Origin: DAOUKH01 sp034421515
GTDB lineage: Bacteria; Chloroflexota; Dehalococcoidia; SHYB01
NCBI GenBank assembly: GCA_034421515.1
Contig: DAOUKH010000012.1
Coordinates: 17,343 to 81,342 of the forward strand
Reading direction: 5' to 3'
Length of the DNA: 64,000 nucleotides
This document shows positions 1-7,610 of this stretch, one piece after another (the stretch's first letter is position 1; each line of letters begins with the position of its first letter). A program made the translations under genes and the position numbers. The notes below the pieces were generated by a model. The model was not told where the DNA came from. It did no database searches and saw only the letters and a list, made by a program, of their open reading frames with translations.

Positions 1-2
1 AG

Positions 3-443
3 GGCATGGGCGCGGGCGATGGGCCGAACCATATGGCGTGGCCCGACGACCGCTGGGCGACGGCGGGCCTCTCGGACGTAGCCCGCGAGGTCTACGAACG
101 CGCCGGCGTCGGCCCGGCCGACATCGACGTCGCCCAGTTTTACGAGAACTTCACCGGCCAGGTGCTCATGGCAATCGAGGACTTCGGCTTCTGCGAGCGT
201 GGCGGAGGCGGGCGATTCGTCGAGGAGGGGAACCTGCTTTGGCCCGATGGCGCCTTGCCCTCCAACACCAGCGGGGGCAATCTCGCCGAGGCCAACGTCC
301 ACGGCTTCGAGATGGTGGTCGAAGGGGCGCGGCAGATCCGCGGCGACTCCACCGCACAGGTCGAGGGCGCGCAGCACTCCCTGGTCGTCGCTGGACCGTC
401 GGCGTCGCCATCCAGCGCGCTCATCCTTTCGAAGTCGAGTTGA
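3..443 (+). CDS. Thiolase / SCP-x-type lipid-transfer protein, C-terminal part (5' end outside window)
   Basis: The reading frame is open from the left edge and ends with TGA at 441-443, so only about the last 146 codons are visible. The fragment reads like the C-terminal half of non-condensing thiolases of the SCP-x/Ltp type: an AQFYENFTGQVLMAIEDFGFC stretch near residue 45 and a GGNLAEANVHGFEMVVEGARQ stretch where degradative thiolases have their conserved Gly and His region. Such proteins act on acyl-CoA in beta-oxidation or side-chain removal. The next gene encodes a DUF35 protein, the usual partner of this thiolase class, and a crotonase follows. The last residues (SASPSSALILSKSS) are a normal family ending. 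The truncation is due to the window edge, not to decay. Confidence 0.8.
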   Translation, partial: GMGAGDGPNHMAWPDDRWATAGLSDVAREVYERAGVGPADIDVAQFYENFTGQVLMAIEDFGFCERGGGGRFVEEGNLLWPDGALPSNTSGGNLAEANVHGFEMVVEGARQIRGDSTAQVEGAQHSLVVAGPSASPSSALILSKSS

Positions 444-460
444 GCGGCGGGGATGATGCC

Positions 461-910
461 ATGACCGACCAATCGACCCCGCTGCACCTCTTCGGCCCGG
501 AGATTCCGCCGCCCGCCCCCGATGAGGTCACCGCGCCGTTCTGGGCGGCCTGCCGCGAGCACCGCCTCGTCGTGCAGCGCTGCACCGATTGCGGCGCCCA
601 TCGCGCGCCGCCGTCGGCGGTCTGTCCCCATTGCGGCGGCTTCGACGTCGCCTTCGAAGAGTCGGCCGGGCGGGGGCGGCTCTTCACCTACACCGTCGTC
701 TATCACGCGGGCCACCCCGCCGTCATGGACGCCGTCCCCTACGCGGTGGCGGTGGTCCGGCTCGACGACTGCGGCGGCGTGAAACTCGTCACCAACGTCG
801 TCGGCTGCTCCTACGAGGAGGTCCGCGTCGACATGCCCGTCGAGGTGGTGTGGGACGAGGTCAGCGCCGACCTCACCGTGCCGCGCTTCCGTCCCGCCGC
901 GCCGCGCTGA
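461..910 (+). CDS. DUF35 Zn-ribbon/OB-fold protein (acyl-CoA-binding partner of thiolase)
   Basis: The 149-residue protein has a rubredoxin-like zinc ribbon with cysteines 41, 44, 55 and 58 (CTDC and CPHC), followed by an OB-fold of about 80 residues (GRGRLFTYTVVYH...). This is the standard DUF35 layout. In characterised pairs such as Ltp2-ChsH2 and archaeal thiolase-HMGCS complexes, DUF35 proteins bind CoA esters and bridge to a thiolase or aldolase. The gene starts 17 bases after the thiolase stop, so the two are probably co-transcribed and their products probably form one complex. ATG at 461 is chosen because two nearby upstream ATGs (453, 456) are out of frame. The ribosome binding site is weak, which suggests coupling to the upstream gene. 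Confidence 0.85.
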   Translation: MTDQSTPLHLFGPEIPPPAPDEVTAPFWAACREHRLVVQRCTDCGAHRAPPSAVCPHCGGFDVAFEESAGRGRLFTYTVVYHAGHPAVMDAVPYAVAVVRLDDCGGVKLVTNVVGCSYEEVRVDMPVEVVWDEVSADLTVPRFRPAAPR

Positions 911-972
911 CGTTGCGCCCGCGCCCGCTTCGGGCTACCGTCGCGGCGCACCACGCACCCGGAGGCGAAACC

Positions 973-1761
973 ATGGACTACAGCCTGTACGGCCCCGACA
1001 TCCTCGTCGAGCAGCGTGACGGCGTCGCCGTCGTCACCTTCAACCGCGCGGACAAGCTCAACGCGATGACCGCGGCCATGCACGCCGATACGGGCCGCAT
1101 CTGGCTCGACTTCGCCGCCGACCCCGAGGTGCGCTCCGTGCTCATCACCGGCGCCGGCCGCGCCTTCTCCGTGGGCGGCGACTACGACCTGCTGCAGGCC
1201 AGCGTCGGCGACCACGCCACCGCCGCCCGCCTGCTCGAAGAGACGCGCGCCATCGCCTACAACATGACCAACCTTGAGAAGCCCATCGTTTCCGCCATCA
1301 ACGGCTATGCCCTCGGCGGCGGCCTCGCGGTGGCGATCATGGCCGACATCAGCATCGCGGCGGAGGACGCCATGCTCCTCGATGGGCACGTCAAGCTCGG
1401 CGTCGCCGCCGGCGACCACGCCGCGATGTCGTGGCCGCTCTTGGTCGGACTTGCCAAGGCCAAGCGCTACCTGCTCACCGGCGATGGCCTCACCGGCGCC
1501 GAGGCCGAGCGCATCGGCCTCATCAGCATGGCCGTCCCCTCGGACGAGCTCATGACCGTGGCAATGGAGATGGCCGTCCGCCTCGCCAAGGGCCCACCCA
1601 TCGCCGTCGGGCACACCAAGCGCGTTCTCAACCAATGGCTGCGGTTGGGCGGCCACACCGCCTTCGACTACTCCGCCGCCCTGGAAACGCTGGGTTTCCT
1701 CGGCGACGAGGTGAAGGAAGGCCTCGCCTCCCTCCAGGAGAAGCGCGACCCCAACTTCTAG
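973..1761 (+). CDS. Enoyl-CoA hydratase/isomerase family protein (crotonase)
   Basis: The protein has 262 residues, the usual crotonase length. Visible family features are the oxyanion-hole segment GAGRAFSVGGDYDLL, the second one around INGYALGGGLAVA, and KLGVAAGDHAAMSWP where classical hydratases carry the second catalytic Glu. The classical Glu pair is not present. The GDH segment resembles a crotonase branch with GDGG at this place, so the exact reaction (hydration, isomerisation or other) is open. GGAGG at 961-965 lies 7 bases before ATG 973. It follows the thiolase-DUF35 pair, so a role in acyl-CoA breakdown is the natural inference. Confidence 0.85.
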   Translation: MDYSLYGPDILVEQRDGVAVVTFNRADKLNAMTAAMHADTGRIWLDFAADPEVRSVLITGAGRAFSVGGDYDLLQASVGDHATAARLLEETRAIAYNMTNLEKPIVSAINGYALGGGLAVAIMADISIAAEDAMLLDGHVKLGVAAGDHAAMSWPLLVGLAKAKRYLLTGDGLTGAEAERIGLISMAVPSDELMTVAMEMAVRLAKGPPIAVGHTKRVLNQWLRLGGHTAFDYSAALETLGFLGDEVKEGLASLQEKRDPNF

Positions 1762-1816
1762 CACCTGCGGCGTCGGCTGACGTGGGCAGAAGCAACCCGA
1801 CCGCCGCGTTGTCGCG

Positions 1817-1822
1817 TATACT
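1817..1822 (+). promoter_or_regulatory. -10 box TATACT six bases before the ABC start codon
   Basis: TATACT is close to the sigma-70 consensus and ends six bases before ATG 1829, so transcription would begin at or next to the start codon. No Shine-Dalgarno sequence precedes the ATG. No convincing -35 hexamer is seen at 16-18 bases. Confidence 0.45.
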
Positions 1823-1828
1823 GCTTCC

Positions 1829-2728
1829 ATGGCCGTACTCCTCGAAGCCCGTGGGCTCACCAAACACTACGGCTCCACCATCGCGCTCGAGCAGGCGAGC
1901 TTTGACGTTCACGAGGGAGTGACCGGGCTCCTCGGCCCGAATGGCGCCGGGAAGAGCACGGCGATGAAGCTCTTCCTCGGCCTGATCCTTCCCACCTCCG
2001 GCACGGCCATGGTTCTTGGCGAGGAGCCCTACAAGTCGGTCGAGGGCCGGGCCCGCATCGGCTACATGCCGGAGCACGAGTCCCTTCCCCCGAGCGTCTC
2101 CGCCTCCGAATTCCTGATGCACATGGCGCAGGTCAGCGGTCTTCCCCCCGCCCACGCCCGTACTCGCGCCGCCGACACCCTCCGCCACGTGGGCTTGGAC
2201 GAGGAGCGCTACCGGCCGATCTCCGAGTACTCCACCGGTATGAAGCAGCGGGTGAAGCTTGCCCAGGCCCTCGTCCACGACCCCGTCCTCGTGCTCCTCG
2301 ACGAACCGACGGCGGGACTCGACCCCGCCGGGCGCGAGGAGATGCTGGATCTCATCAAACGGACGGCGCGGGGGTTCGGCATCAGCATCATGCTCTCGAC
2401 GCACCTGATGGGCGACGTCGAACGGGTCGCCGATTCGGTGATCGTCCTGGAGTCCGGCACGGTGACGCGGCAGGACTCCGTGGCGCAGCTCACCGAGGAG
2501 ACCGAGACGCTGCTGATCGAGGTCGCCGACCGGCGCGAGGAGTTCGCGGCGGCGCTGGCGGCCAAGGGCGTGGCAGCCGCCGACGATGGCAAGGTCCTCG
2601 TCGTCGAGGAGGCGGGCGAGACCGAGTACGACCTGATACGGGACGCGGCGGCGGAGTCGGGGGCGCGGTTGCGCCGGCTGACGCCGCGCCGGCGAGACCT
2701 CAGAGACATTTTCAGGAAAGAGTCGTGA
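1829..2728 (+). CDS. ABC transporter ATP-binding protein (first of two)
   Basis: The 299-residue ATPase has Walker A GPNGAGKS at residues 36-43, a signature region STGMKQRVKLAQALVH, Walker B with LVLLDEPTAGLD and the switch histidine in LSTHL. After about residue 215 a family-typical C-terminal extension of ABC-2 exporter ATPases follows. It starts a tight cluster of four genes with overlapping stop and start codons: ATPase, permease, ATPase, permease. The product should power export across the inner membrane. The substrate cannot be read from sequence. The last codons overlap the GTG of the next gene (GTGA), so the two are translationally coupled. Transcription is probably leaderless from the -10 box at 1817-1822. 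Confidence 0.88.
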   Translation: MAVLLEARGLTKHYGSTIALEQASFDVHEGVTGLLGPNGAGKSTAMKLFLGLILPTSGTAMVLGEEPYKSVEGRARIGYMPEHESLPPSVSASEFLMHMAQVSGLPPAHARTRAADTLRHVGLDEERYRPISEYSTGMKQRVKLAQALVHDPVLVLLDEPTAGLDPAGREEMLDLIKRTARGFGISIMLSTHLMGDVERVADSVIVLESGTVTRQDSVAQLTEETETLLIEVADRREEFAAALAAKGVAAADDGKVLVVEEAGETEYDLIRDAAAESGARLRRLTPRRRDLRDIFRKES

Positions 2729-3663
2729 GAGCCGAGCAGGCGGAAGTCTTCGATCTCGGGTATCAGCCTTACACGGGGCCGCGTGAGGGCCGGGCCCGCG
2801 CGCGGCGCGCGGTCCTAGAGAACGGCGTCCGCAATCTGCTCGGCATCGGACGCGGCGGCCCGGCCAAGATTCTGCCCGTGCTCCTGTTCATTGCGGCGAT
2901 GACGCCGGCGGTGGTGTTCGTGGCGGTCCTCCTGTTGGTCCCGGCGGATGAATTCATCCCCGGCCCGGCGGACTACTACGACATCATCGGGGTAGTCCTC
3001 TGGATCTTCGGCGCGATCATGGCCCCCGAGCTGCTGATTCCCGACCGGCGCGACAACGTGCTCCAACTCTATCTGGTGCGAACCCTGTCCCCCGCCGACT
3101 ATCTGGGCGCGCGCTTCCTCGCCTTCTTCGGCGTGGTCTTGGCGCTGGTCTACTCGGGGCAGATCGTCCTTCAGATCGGTCTGATTCTCTCGGCGTCCGA
3201 TCCGCTCGACTATCTGGGGGACAACTGGCTCGACATTCCGAGGTTCCTCGCCGGCGGAGCGCTGATCGCGCTCTTCTTCACCGTCTTGCCGCTCCTCGTC
3301 GCCACCTTCACGACGCGCCGCGCCTACGCGGCGGCCTTCGTCATCGGCGCGGTGCTGGTGTCCTCGTTTGTGGCCGACGGCTTTACCGCCGAGAGCTGCA
3401 CGATAGACACCGGGCCTGAGGGCTCATCGACGCGATGCGAGCGGGGCATCGGCGACGCCGCACCCTACGTGGGGCTTGTTCATCTGGGAGACACGCCGGG
3501 ACGTCTCAACACCATGATCTTCGACGGCGACCCCACCGAGGGCGGGCCGTCGCGGGCCGCGGTGGCCGAGCTGCATGCGATCTTCCCCATCGGCTTCTAC
3601 GTGCTACTGACCGGCGGCGCCGGGCTGCTGCTCTGGAACAGGTACCGGAGGATCAAGCTGTGA
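2725..3663 (+). CDS. ABC-2 type permease (first of two)
   Basis: The 312-residue membrane protein has about six hydrophobic spans: near residues 50-75, 85-110, 125-150, 170-195, 200-220 and a last one at 290-308. The N-terminal 40 residues are hydrophilic and Arg-rich (GPREGRARARRAV), as often seen in ABC-2 permeases. A large extracytoplasmic loop with two Cys (about residues 220-285: ESCTID, STRCERG) lies before the last span and may hold a disulfide. Start GTG 2725 overlaps the stop of the upstream ATPase. Its own stop overlaps the GTG of the next ATPase. Substrate unknown. Confidence 0.8.
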   Translation: MRAEQAEVFDLGYQPYTGPREGRARARRAVLENGVRNLLGIGRGGPAKILPVLLFIAAMTPAVVFVAVLLLVPADEFIPGPADYYDIIGVVLWIFGAIMAPELLIPDRRDNVLQLYLVRTLSPADYLGARFLAFFGVVLALVYSGQIVLQIGLILSASDPLDYLGDNWLDIPRFLAGGALIALFFTVLPLLVATFTTRRAYAAAFVIGAVLVSSFVADGFTAESCTIDTGPEGSSTRCERGIGDAAPYVGLVHLGDTPGRLNTMIFDGDPTEGGPSRAAVAELHAIFPIGFYVLLTGGAGLLLWNRYRRIKL

Positions 3664-4586
3664 CGACCGCCGCCCCCGAACCGAGCATCGAGGTCGACGC
3701 CGTCTCCAAGTGGTACGGCAGCGTCGTCGCGGTGAACGACGTCACCTTCGACATCTTTCCCGGCATCACCGGCATCCTCGGCCCTAACGGCGCCGGCAAG
3801 ACGACGCTGCTCCACATGATCGCCGGACTGGCCAAGCCGTCCGAGGGCGAGGTCTGGGTCTTGGGCCAGCCCACCAGGAGCAACCCCGAGCTCTACCGGC
3901 GCATCGGCGTGATGCCCGAGCACGATGCCCTCTATCCCTTTATGACGGGCCGGGAGTTCGTCGAGCTGGCTGCGAGATTGCAGGGTGTGGAGGGCGACGA
4001 CGCCGTCGACGAGGCGGTCCGCTCGGTCGACCTCGTGGATGCGCAGGACCGCGCCGTGGGGACATACTCGCGGGGCATGCGGCAGCGCATTCGCCTCGCC
4101 GCGACCCTTGTTCACCAACCCGACGTCCTCGTGCTCGACGAGCCGCTCAACGGCACCGACCCCCGCCAGCGCCTCGAGTTCTCCGACCTCGTGGAACGCC
4201 TCGCGGCGGAAGGCAAGACGATCCTCATCTCCTCGCACATCCTCGAAGAGGTCGAGCTGCTGGCGCAGCGGATCCTGCTCGTGGTGAGCGGCAAGCTCGC
4301 CGCCGCCGGCGACTTCCGGGCTATCCGCGAGAAGCTCGATGAACGACCCTTCAAGGTGCGTATCGCCGCCTCCAAGCAGCGGGAGATGGCCGCTGCCCTC
4401 ATCGGCGTCGAGGGCGTGCTGTCGGTCTCCGTCAATGAAGACGCCATCGACGTGCTGACGATGAACATCGGCGAGCTGGAGGCCGCCGTGGCGAGTCTCG
4501 CCCGCGACATCGACAGCCGTCTCTACCGCGTCGAGCCGCTGGACGACTCTTTGGAGAGCGTCTTCAGCTACGTGGTGCAGCGATGA
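3660..4586 (+). CDS. ABC transporter ATP-binding protein (second of two)
   Basis: The 308-residue ATPase has Walker A GPNGAGKT at 41-48, a signature-like TYSRGMRQRIRLAATL, Walker B VLVLDEPLNGTD and the switch His in ISSHILEE. In the signature loop Arg follows Ser (SRGMRQ), a common exporter variant. It is a clear paralogue of the first ATPase but diverged, so the exporter may use a heterodimer of ATPases on a heterodimer of permeases. GTG 3660 is the start: it overlaps the previous stop codon (GTGA) and removes a non-homologous upstream extension of the open frame. Confidence 0.87.
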   Translation: MTTAAPEPSIEVDAVSKWYGSVVAVNDVTFDIFPGITGILGPNGAGKTTLLHMIAGLAKPSEGEVWVLGQPTRSNPELYRRIGVMPEHDALYPFMTGREFVELAARLQGVEGDDAVDEAVRSVDLVDAQDRAVGTYSRGMRQRIRLAATLVHQPDVLVLDEPLNGTDPRQRLEFSDLVERLAAEGKTILISSHILEEVELLAQRILLVVSGKLAAAGDFRAIREKLDERPFKVRIAASKQREMAAALIGVEGVLSVSVNEDAIDVLTMNIGELEAAVASLARDIDSRLYRVEPLDDSLESVFSYVVQR

Positions 4587-5293
4587 GCTTTCCGCTCTTC
4601 ACACTGTCGTTCCGCCAGGCGGCGAGTCCGCGCCGACTGCTCCTGCTGGTGCTGCTTGCCGGCCTCCCGGTCCTGGTGTCGGCGGTTGCCGGCGGCAGCG
4701 AGGACGGGATCATCAACGGCACCCTTGATGGGCTGGTGATCGCGACGGTCTTGCCCATTGCCGTGATGGTGCTGGCGACTGCCGCCTTCGGGAACGAGGT
4801 GGAGGACCGGACGTTGAGCCTGCTGGCGATGAAGCCAATTTCCCGCCTCGCCATCGTCCTGCCCAAAGTGGCCGCGACGGTGCTCGTGGCGGGCCCCATC
4901 GCGGTGATCGCGGCGGTGGTCGTCGCGGCCATCGCGGTCGAGAACGAGCCTACCCAGGCCGCGGTGGCGGCAGGCATTGGCGTCCTGGTGGGCGTAGCCG
5001 CGTACACCGCGCTCTTCACCTGGGCCGGGCTGGTGAGCAATAAGGCGCTCGGCTTCGCGCTCGTCTACGTCCTGCTCTGGGAAGGGCTGATGGCGAGCCT
5101 GATCTCCGGCATCCGGTACCTGAGCATCCGGGGCTACACCATCGGGATCATGCACGGCCTGGACGGGGAAGGGTTGAGCGCCCTCTCCTCCCGCGCCATC
5201 GACCTCACCGCCGCGCTCATCGGCGCCGCTATCGTCACGGTCTTGTTCGTCTTCCTCACCGTGCGGCGGCTTGGGGAGATGGACATCCCGTAG
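4583..5293 (+). CDS. ABC-2 type permease (second of two)
   Basis: This 236-residue protein has about six transmembrane spans: near residues 14-32, 50-70, 90-112, 128-150, 155-175 and 205-228. Between the second and third spans is the cytoplasmic motif EVEDRTLSLLAMKPISR, a hallmark of ABC-2 permeases that couples to the ATPase (here extending the E-x-x-x-x-T-L pattern). ATG 4583 overlaps the TGA of the preceding ATPase (ATGA). It ends the four-gene exporter cluster. The two permeases are quite different in length and loops. A short AT-poorer gap and then genes on the other strand follow. Confidence 0.82.
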   Translation: MSFPLFTLSFRQAASPRRLLLLVLLAGLPVLVSAVAGGSEDGIINGTLDGLVIATVLPIAVMVLATAAFGNEVEDRTLSLLAMKPISRLAIVLPKVAATVLVAGPIAVIAAVVVAAIAVENEPTQAAVAAGIGVLVGVAAYTALFTWAGLVSNKALGFALVYVLLWEGLMASLISGIRYLSIRGYTIGIMHGLDGEGLSALSSRAIDLTAALIGAAIVTVLFVFLTVRRLGEMDIP

Positions 5294-5324
5294 GGGGTGC
5301 GGCGACCACGCTGGGGACGCTGCG

Positions 5325-5519
5325 CTAACGGCCATCCTCAGGCGGTATCAGCCCGGCCTCGCGCAGCTTGGACTTGTCCCCGGTCTTGTGGAAGTGCTCC
5401 CAAGCGAGCGCACTCTCGCGGTGAACAGCGAACTCCTTCTCTGACATGCCGGGCGGCTTGATGAAGTTACCGTACTCGTCTTCCTTCAAGAACGTGATTG
5501 GGTCGTTCATCCTGCCCAA
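5325..5519 (-). CDS. Small hypothetical protein (64 aa) coupled to the DUF4268 gene
   Basis: The product is a soluble, charged 64-residue protein without a recognised motif (MNDPITFLKEDEYGNF at the start, ending PPEDGR). TTG 5519 is preferred over ATG 5510 because AGGAGG (5528-5533) lies 8 bases before the TTG but 17 before the ATG. That Shine-Dalgarno overlaps the stop codon of the upstream DUF4268 gene, so the two are almost certainly translated together. It could be a small partner, inhibitor or antitoxin-like companion of the DUF4268 protein, but nothing in the sequence proves this. Base composition is lower in GC than the flanking exporter genes. Confidence 0.55.
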   Translation of the reverse strand: MGRMNDPITFLKEDEYGNFIKPPGMSEKEFAVHRESALAWEHFHKTGDKSKLREAGLIPPEDGR

Positions 5520-5531
5520 CGCAGCCGCCTC

Positions 5532-6500
5532 CTACTGAGCATCCTTGGCGGTCAGCCTTGCCAGGTGGGGACCGAACACTCTCTTGAAGTCGAGGAGCGT
5601 GTTGACCATCCAGGTCTGAGTTTCCGCAAGGGCATCGTCATCGTCGTCGATACTTCCGCCGCGGGTGGCTTCTATTCGGCAGGCCCGGCGGTTCTCCAGC
5701 TGCTGCCAGTCGAGCGACAGGCCAAGTTGTGACTCGATGTGGTCCTTGTGCTGCGATAGATCTTCGAGTAGCCGAATGTTCCGTTCGCCATCCTGGTAGT
5801 CAATGTAGACCTCGACCCGCGCCTCTCTCTGGCCGGTGAAGTTTGCTCCGTATCCGATCCGGCTGTGACCACTCGTGAAGGTATACCAGTTCACGGGGCT
5901 TGCCTTCCTAGCATTCGTGAATCGGTGCTTCTCTCGCAGGGTGTCAATGAGTTGCTGGAAGAATTCCTGGTACCGCTCCCGGCGCTCTGAGGTTACGCGT
6001 TCGCCGCGCGATTGTTTGACCGCTTCCTTGCGCCAACCGTTCGGCGTGGCCACGAGGTTGAAGTGGGGGGCGGGTCTCGACCCGTCGATCTTCCATGCCT
6101 CTACCGCGACGCCGAAGAACTCCGTCTCGTCGTCGGTATGCTGGTTCAGCCAGTCCAGCGCTTGCCGGTGCTCGTCCCGGAACTCCTTGGTGATCCATAC
6201 GACGATGCTGGCGTCCAACCCCGCGGCGTAGGTCAGCAACTGGCCAAGATGGTTGTGGTCGGTGGACTCCAACTGGTTTTCGATGACCACCGTCCGGTTC
6301 CCATTCAGGTCTGTGGCGAGGACATCGAGCGAGTAGCCGCCGACGGCGGCCTCGGTTTCCTGCAACTCGAGATCGAGCCCTAGCGCCTCGCCCAATCGTG
6401 AGATGTTCTCGGCAAGCCAGGGCGTAAAGTCGACGGCCTCATTGGGCCAGACCTCGCGCAGGTCTACCCGGTCGATGCTCGCCAGATCGATGTCGCTCAC
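5532..6500 (-). CDS. DUF4268 domain protein with a PD-(D/E)XK nuclease-like N-terminus
   Basis: The 322-residue protein matches the DUF4268 layout. The N-terminal half looks like a restriction-endonuclease fold: Asp59 in GGYSLDVLAT, then IENQLE with Glu74 and Gln76 on the next strand, then HLGQLLTYAAG. The C-terminal half (about residues 190-300) is the DUF4268 part with aromatic and charged stretches (YTFTSGHSRIGY). Relatives are scattered through genomes, often near defence genes, so a DNA-acting role is plausible but unproven. GTG 6500 lies 13 bases after the stop of the UGSC gene; the Shine-Dalgarno is weak. The 5325-6500 segment is visibly less GC-rich than its surroundings, which hints at acquisition. 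Confidence 0.75.
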   Translation of the reverse strand: MSDIDLASIDRVDLREVWPNEAVDFTPWLAENISRLGEALGLDLELQETEAAVGGYSLDVLATDLNGNRTVVIENQLESTDHNHLGQLLTYAAGLDASIVVWITKEFRDEHRQALDWLNQHTDDETEFFGVAVEAWKIDGSRPAPHFNLVATPNGWRKEAVKQSRGERVTSERRERYQEFFQQLIDTLREKHRFTNARKASPVNWYTFTSGHSRIGYGANFTGQREARVEVYIDYQDGERNIRLLEDLSQHKDHIESQLGLSLDWQQLENRRACRIEATRGGSIDDDDDALAETQTWMVNTLLDFKRVFGPHLARLTAKDAQ

Positions 6501-6513
6501 GAGACGCCGCCGG

Positions 6514-7059
6514 CTACGCCCGCGTCAGGGTCTTGATGACGTCGCCGACGCGGTTGCGGACGTCCTCACGGATGTCCTCTTCCGGCAGGTGGTCGTAGCG
6601 GTGGGGGAGGACGATGATCGGCAGGTCGGGCATCTTCTTGCCGCGGGCGGTGGCATTGGCTAGGCCCTTGAACTGCTCGGTGACGAAACCGACGGTGGGG
6701 ATGCCCAGCTCTTCGAGACTCGCGCTTTCGTGGATACTCCACGCAGTGCAGGAGCCTCAGTTGCCGAGGCCGGTGACCACGGCGTCGACCCTCGTTGCTA
6801 GCTCCTCCAGCGCGTCCTGGTACTTCTTGGGGAGCGCCCCCGCGCCGGGCGAGAGGAAGACCGTCTCCGTCTCCGTCACGCCGTGGTCGCGCTTGAGCGT
6901 TTCGCCGAGCTCGTCGACGAGGATGTGCATCGAGCGCCACAGCTCGTTGTCGACGAAGCCGACCTTCTTGCCGTGGAGGTCGGGCAGCCGCTCGGCGAGC
7001 TTGCTCGCGACGTCGTCGGGCTCGCCGTGGGGGAGCAGGATGGTGATTCGCTCAGACAT
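6514..7059 (-). CDS. UGSC family selenoprotein (Sec101 encoded by in-frame TGA)
   Basis: Read from ATG 7059 the frame gives 100 residues ending VDAVVTGLGN, then TGA at 6757-6759, then continues in the same frame GSCTAWSIHESASLEELGIP to TAG at 6514-6516. With TGA read as selenocysteine the protein has 181 residues and carries U-G-S-C at 101-104, the motif that names the family; homologues have Sec or Cys at this place. The part after TGA is fully family-like (VGFVTEQFKGLA, MPDLPIIVLPH), so the TGA is not a true end. The Sec-Gly-Ser-Cys pair suggests thiol/selenol redox chemistry; the substrate is unknown. GAGGTGG lies 5 bases before the ATG. selB is encoded at 11012-12874. A standard gene caller would cut the protein at residue 100. 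Confidence 0.9.
6729..6759 (-). promoter_or_regulatory. Putative bacterial SECIS element directly after the Sec codon
   Basis: On the minus strand, 13 bases after TGA, comes a perfect 6-bp stem CGTGGA / TCCACG (forward 6729-6734 and 6738-6743) closing the 3-base loop GTA. The loop G is the 20th base after TGA. Bacterial SECIS elements need a small stem-loop within the coding region with the apical loop roughly 16-37 bases after the UGA and a G among the first two loop bases. All three conditions are met. The hairpin lies inside the codons for the Ala-Trp-Ser-Ile-His stretch. Confidence 0.7.
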
Positions 7060-7135
7060 CGTCCACCTCGCGCCGGGTCTTCTTGCTCTCGGACTCTAGG
7101 CAGGGGCTTGGGGCGTGTCAAGCGAGCGGGCGGGC

Positions 7136-7456
7136 CTAACCCATGCCGCGCTCGGCCAGCTTCTCCGCCGTCGCCACCTCGTAGAACTCGATGTCGTAGG
7201 AGGTGATGAGCTCCTGCATCTCACGGTGTAGCGAGAAGACCTCCTTGGGGACGTTCCCCGGCGGGTTGGGCTCGATGCGGTCCTGCATCCACTCGGCGTA
7301 GGCGACGTTCTGGTCTCCGGGCAGGCCGTTGCCGACGTAGATGCGGGCCTTGTCGCGCCCGCCCCCCTCGTAAGCGGCGCAGATCTTCGCCAGGTAGCCG
7401 GCGACCTGCCACGCCTTGCCGGGCTGCGTCTTCGCGACTCTTCGGATCAGGTACAT
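7136..7456 (-). CDS. Small hypothetical protein, dimeric alpha/beta-barrel-like
   Basis: The 106-residue protein begins MYLIRRVAKTQPGKAWQVAG and holds a Trp-rich central strand (VAYAEWMQDRIEP) and a C-terminal strand YDIEFYEVATAEKL. The strand-helix-strand rhythm resembles small dimeric ferredoxin-like barrels (ABM/NIPSNAP-like), but no named family is certain. It ends 76 bases before the UGSC selenoprotein gene on the same strand, so they may share an mRNA. ATG 7456 is used; the longer open frame upstream runs through the divergent SDR gene and is not credible. Confidence 0.6.
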   Translation of the reverse strand: MYLIRRVAKTQPGKAWQVAGYLAKICAAYEGGGRDKARIYVGNGLPGDQNVAYAEWMQDRIEPNPPGNVPKEVFSLHREMQELITSYDIEFYEVATAEKLAERGMG

Positions 7457-7532
7457 GGTCTGCCGTCCTCTTTCTCGGCGCGGCGGGTCCGGCGCGCTCG
7501 GGTTGGCGCAAGCATACCAGCGCGCTGCGGCG

Positions 7533-7561
7533 TTGGCGTCCCGGGAGACGCGGGCTAGAAT
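7533..7561 (+). promoter_or_regulatory. Sigma-70-like promoter for the SDR gene
   Basis: TTGGCG (7533-7538), a 17-base spacer and TAGAAT (7556-7561) lie 50 bases before ATG 7611, in the 154-base space between divergent genes. Confidence 0.5.
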
Positions 7562-7610
7562 GGCGCACGTTCGGCCCGCCGGCATCCGGCGGGAAAGGAG
7601 CGCGGGAGGC

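Noticed and set aside
3..443. Thiolase pseudogene
   Set aside because: The visible frame is intact; the missing 5' part is only outside the window.
6757..7059. A complete 100-residue protein ending at TGA 6757-6759
   Set aside because: The frame after the TGA encodes the conserved second half of the UGSC family, so the TGA is read as Sec. A frameshift is not needed to join the halves.
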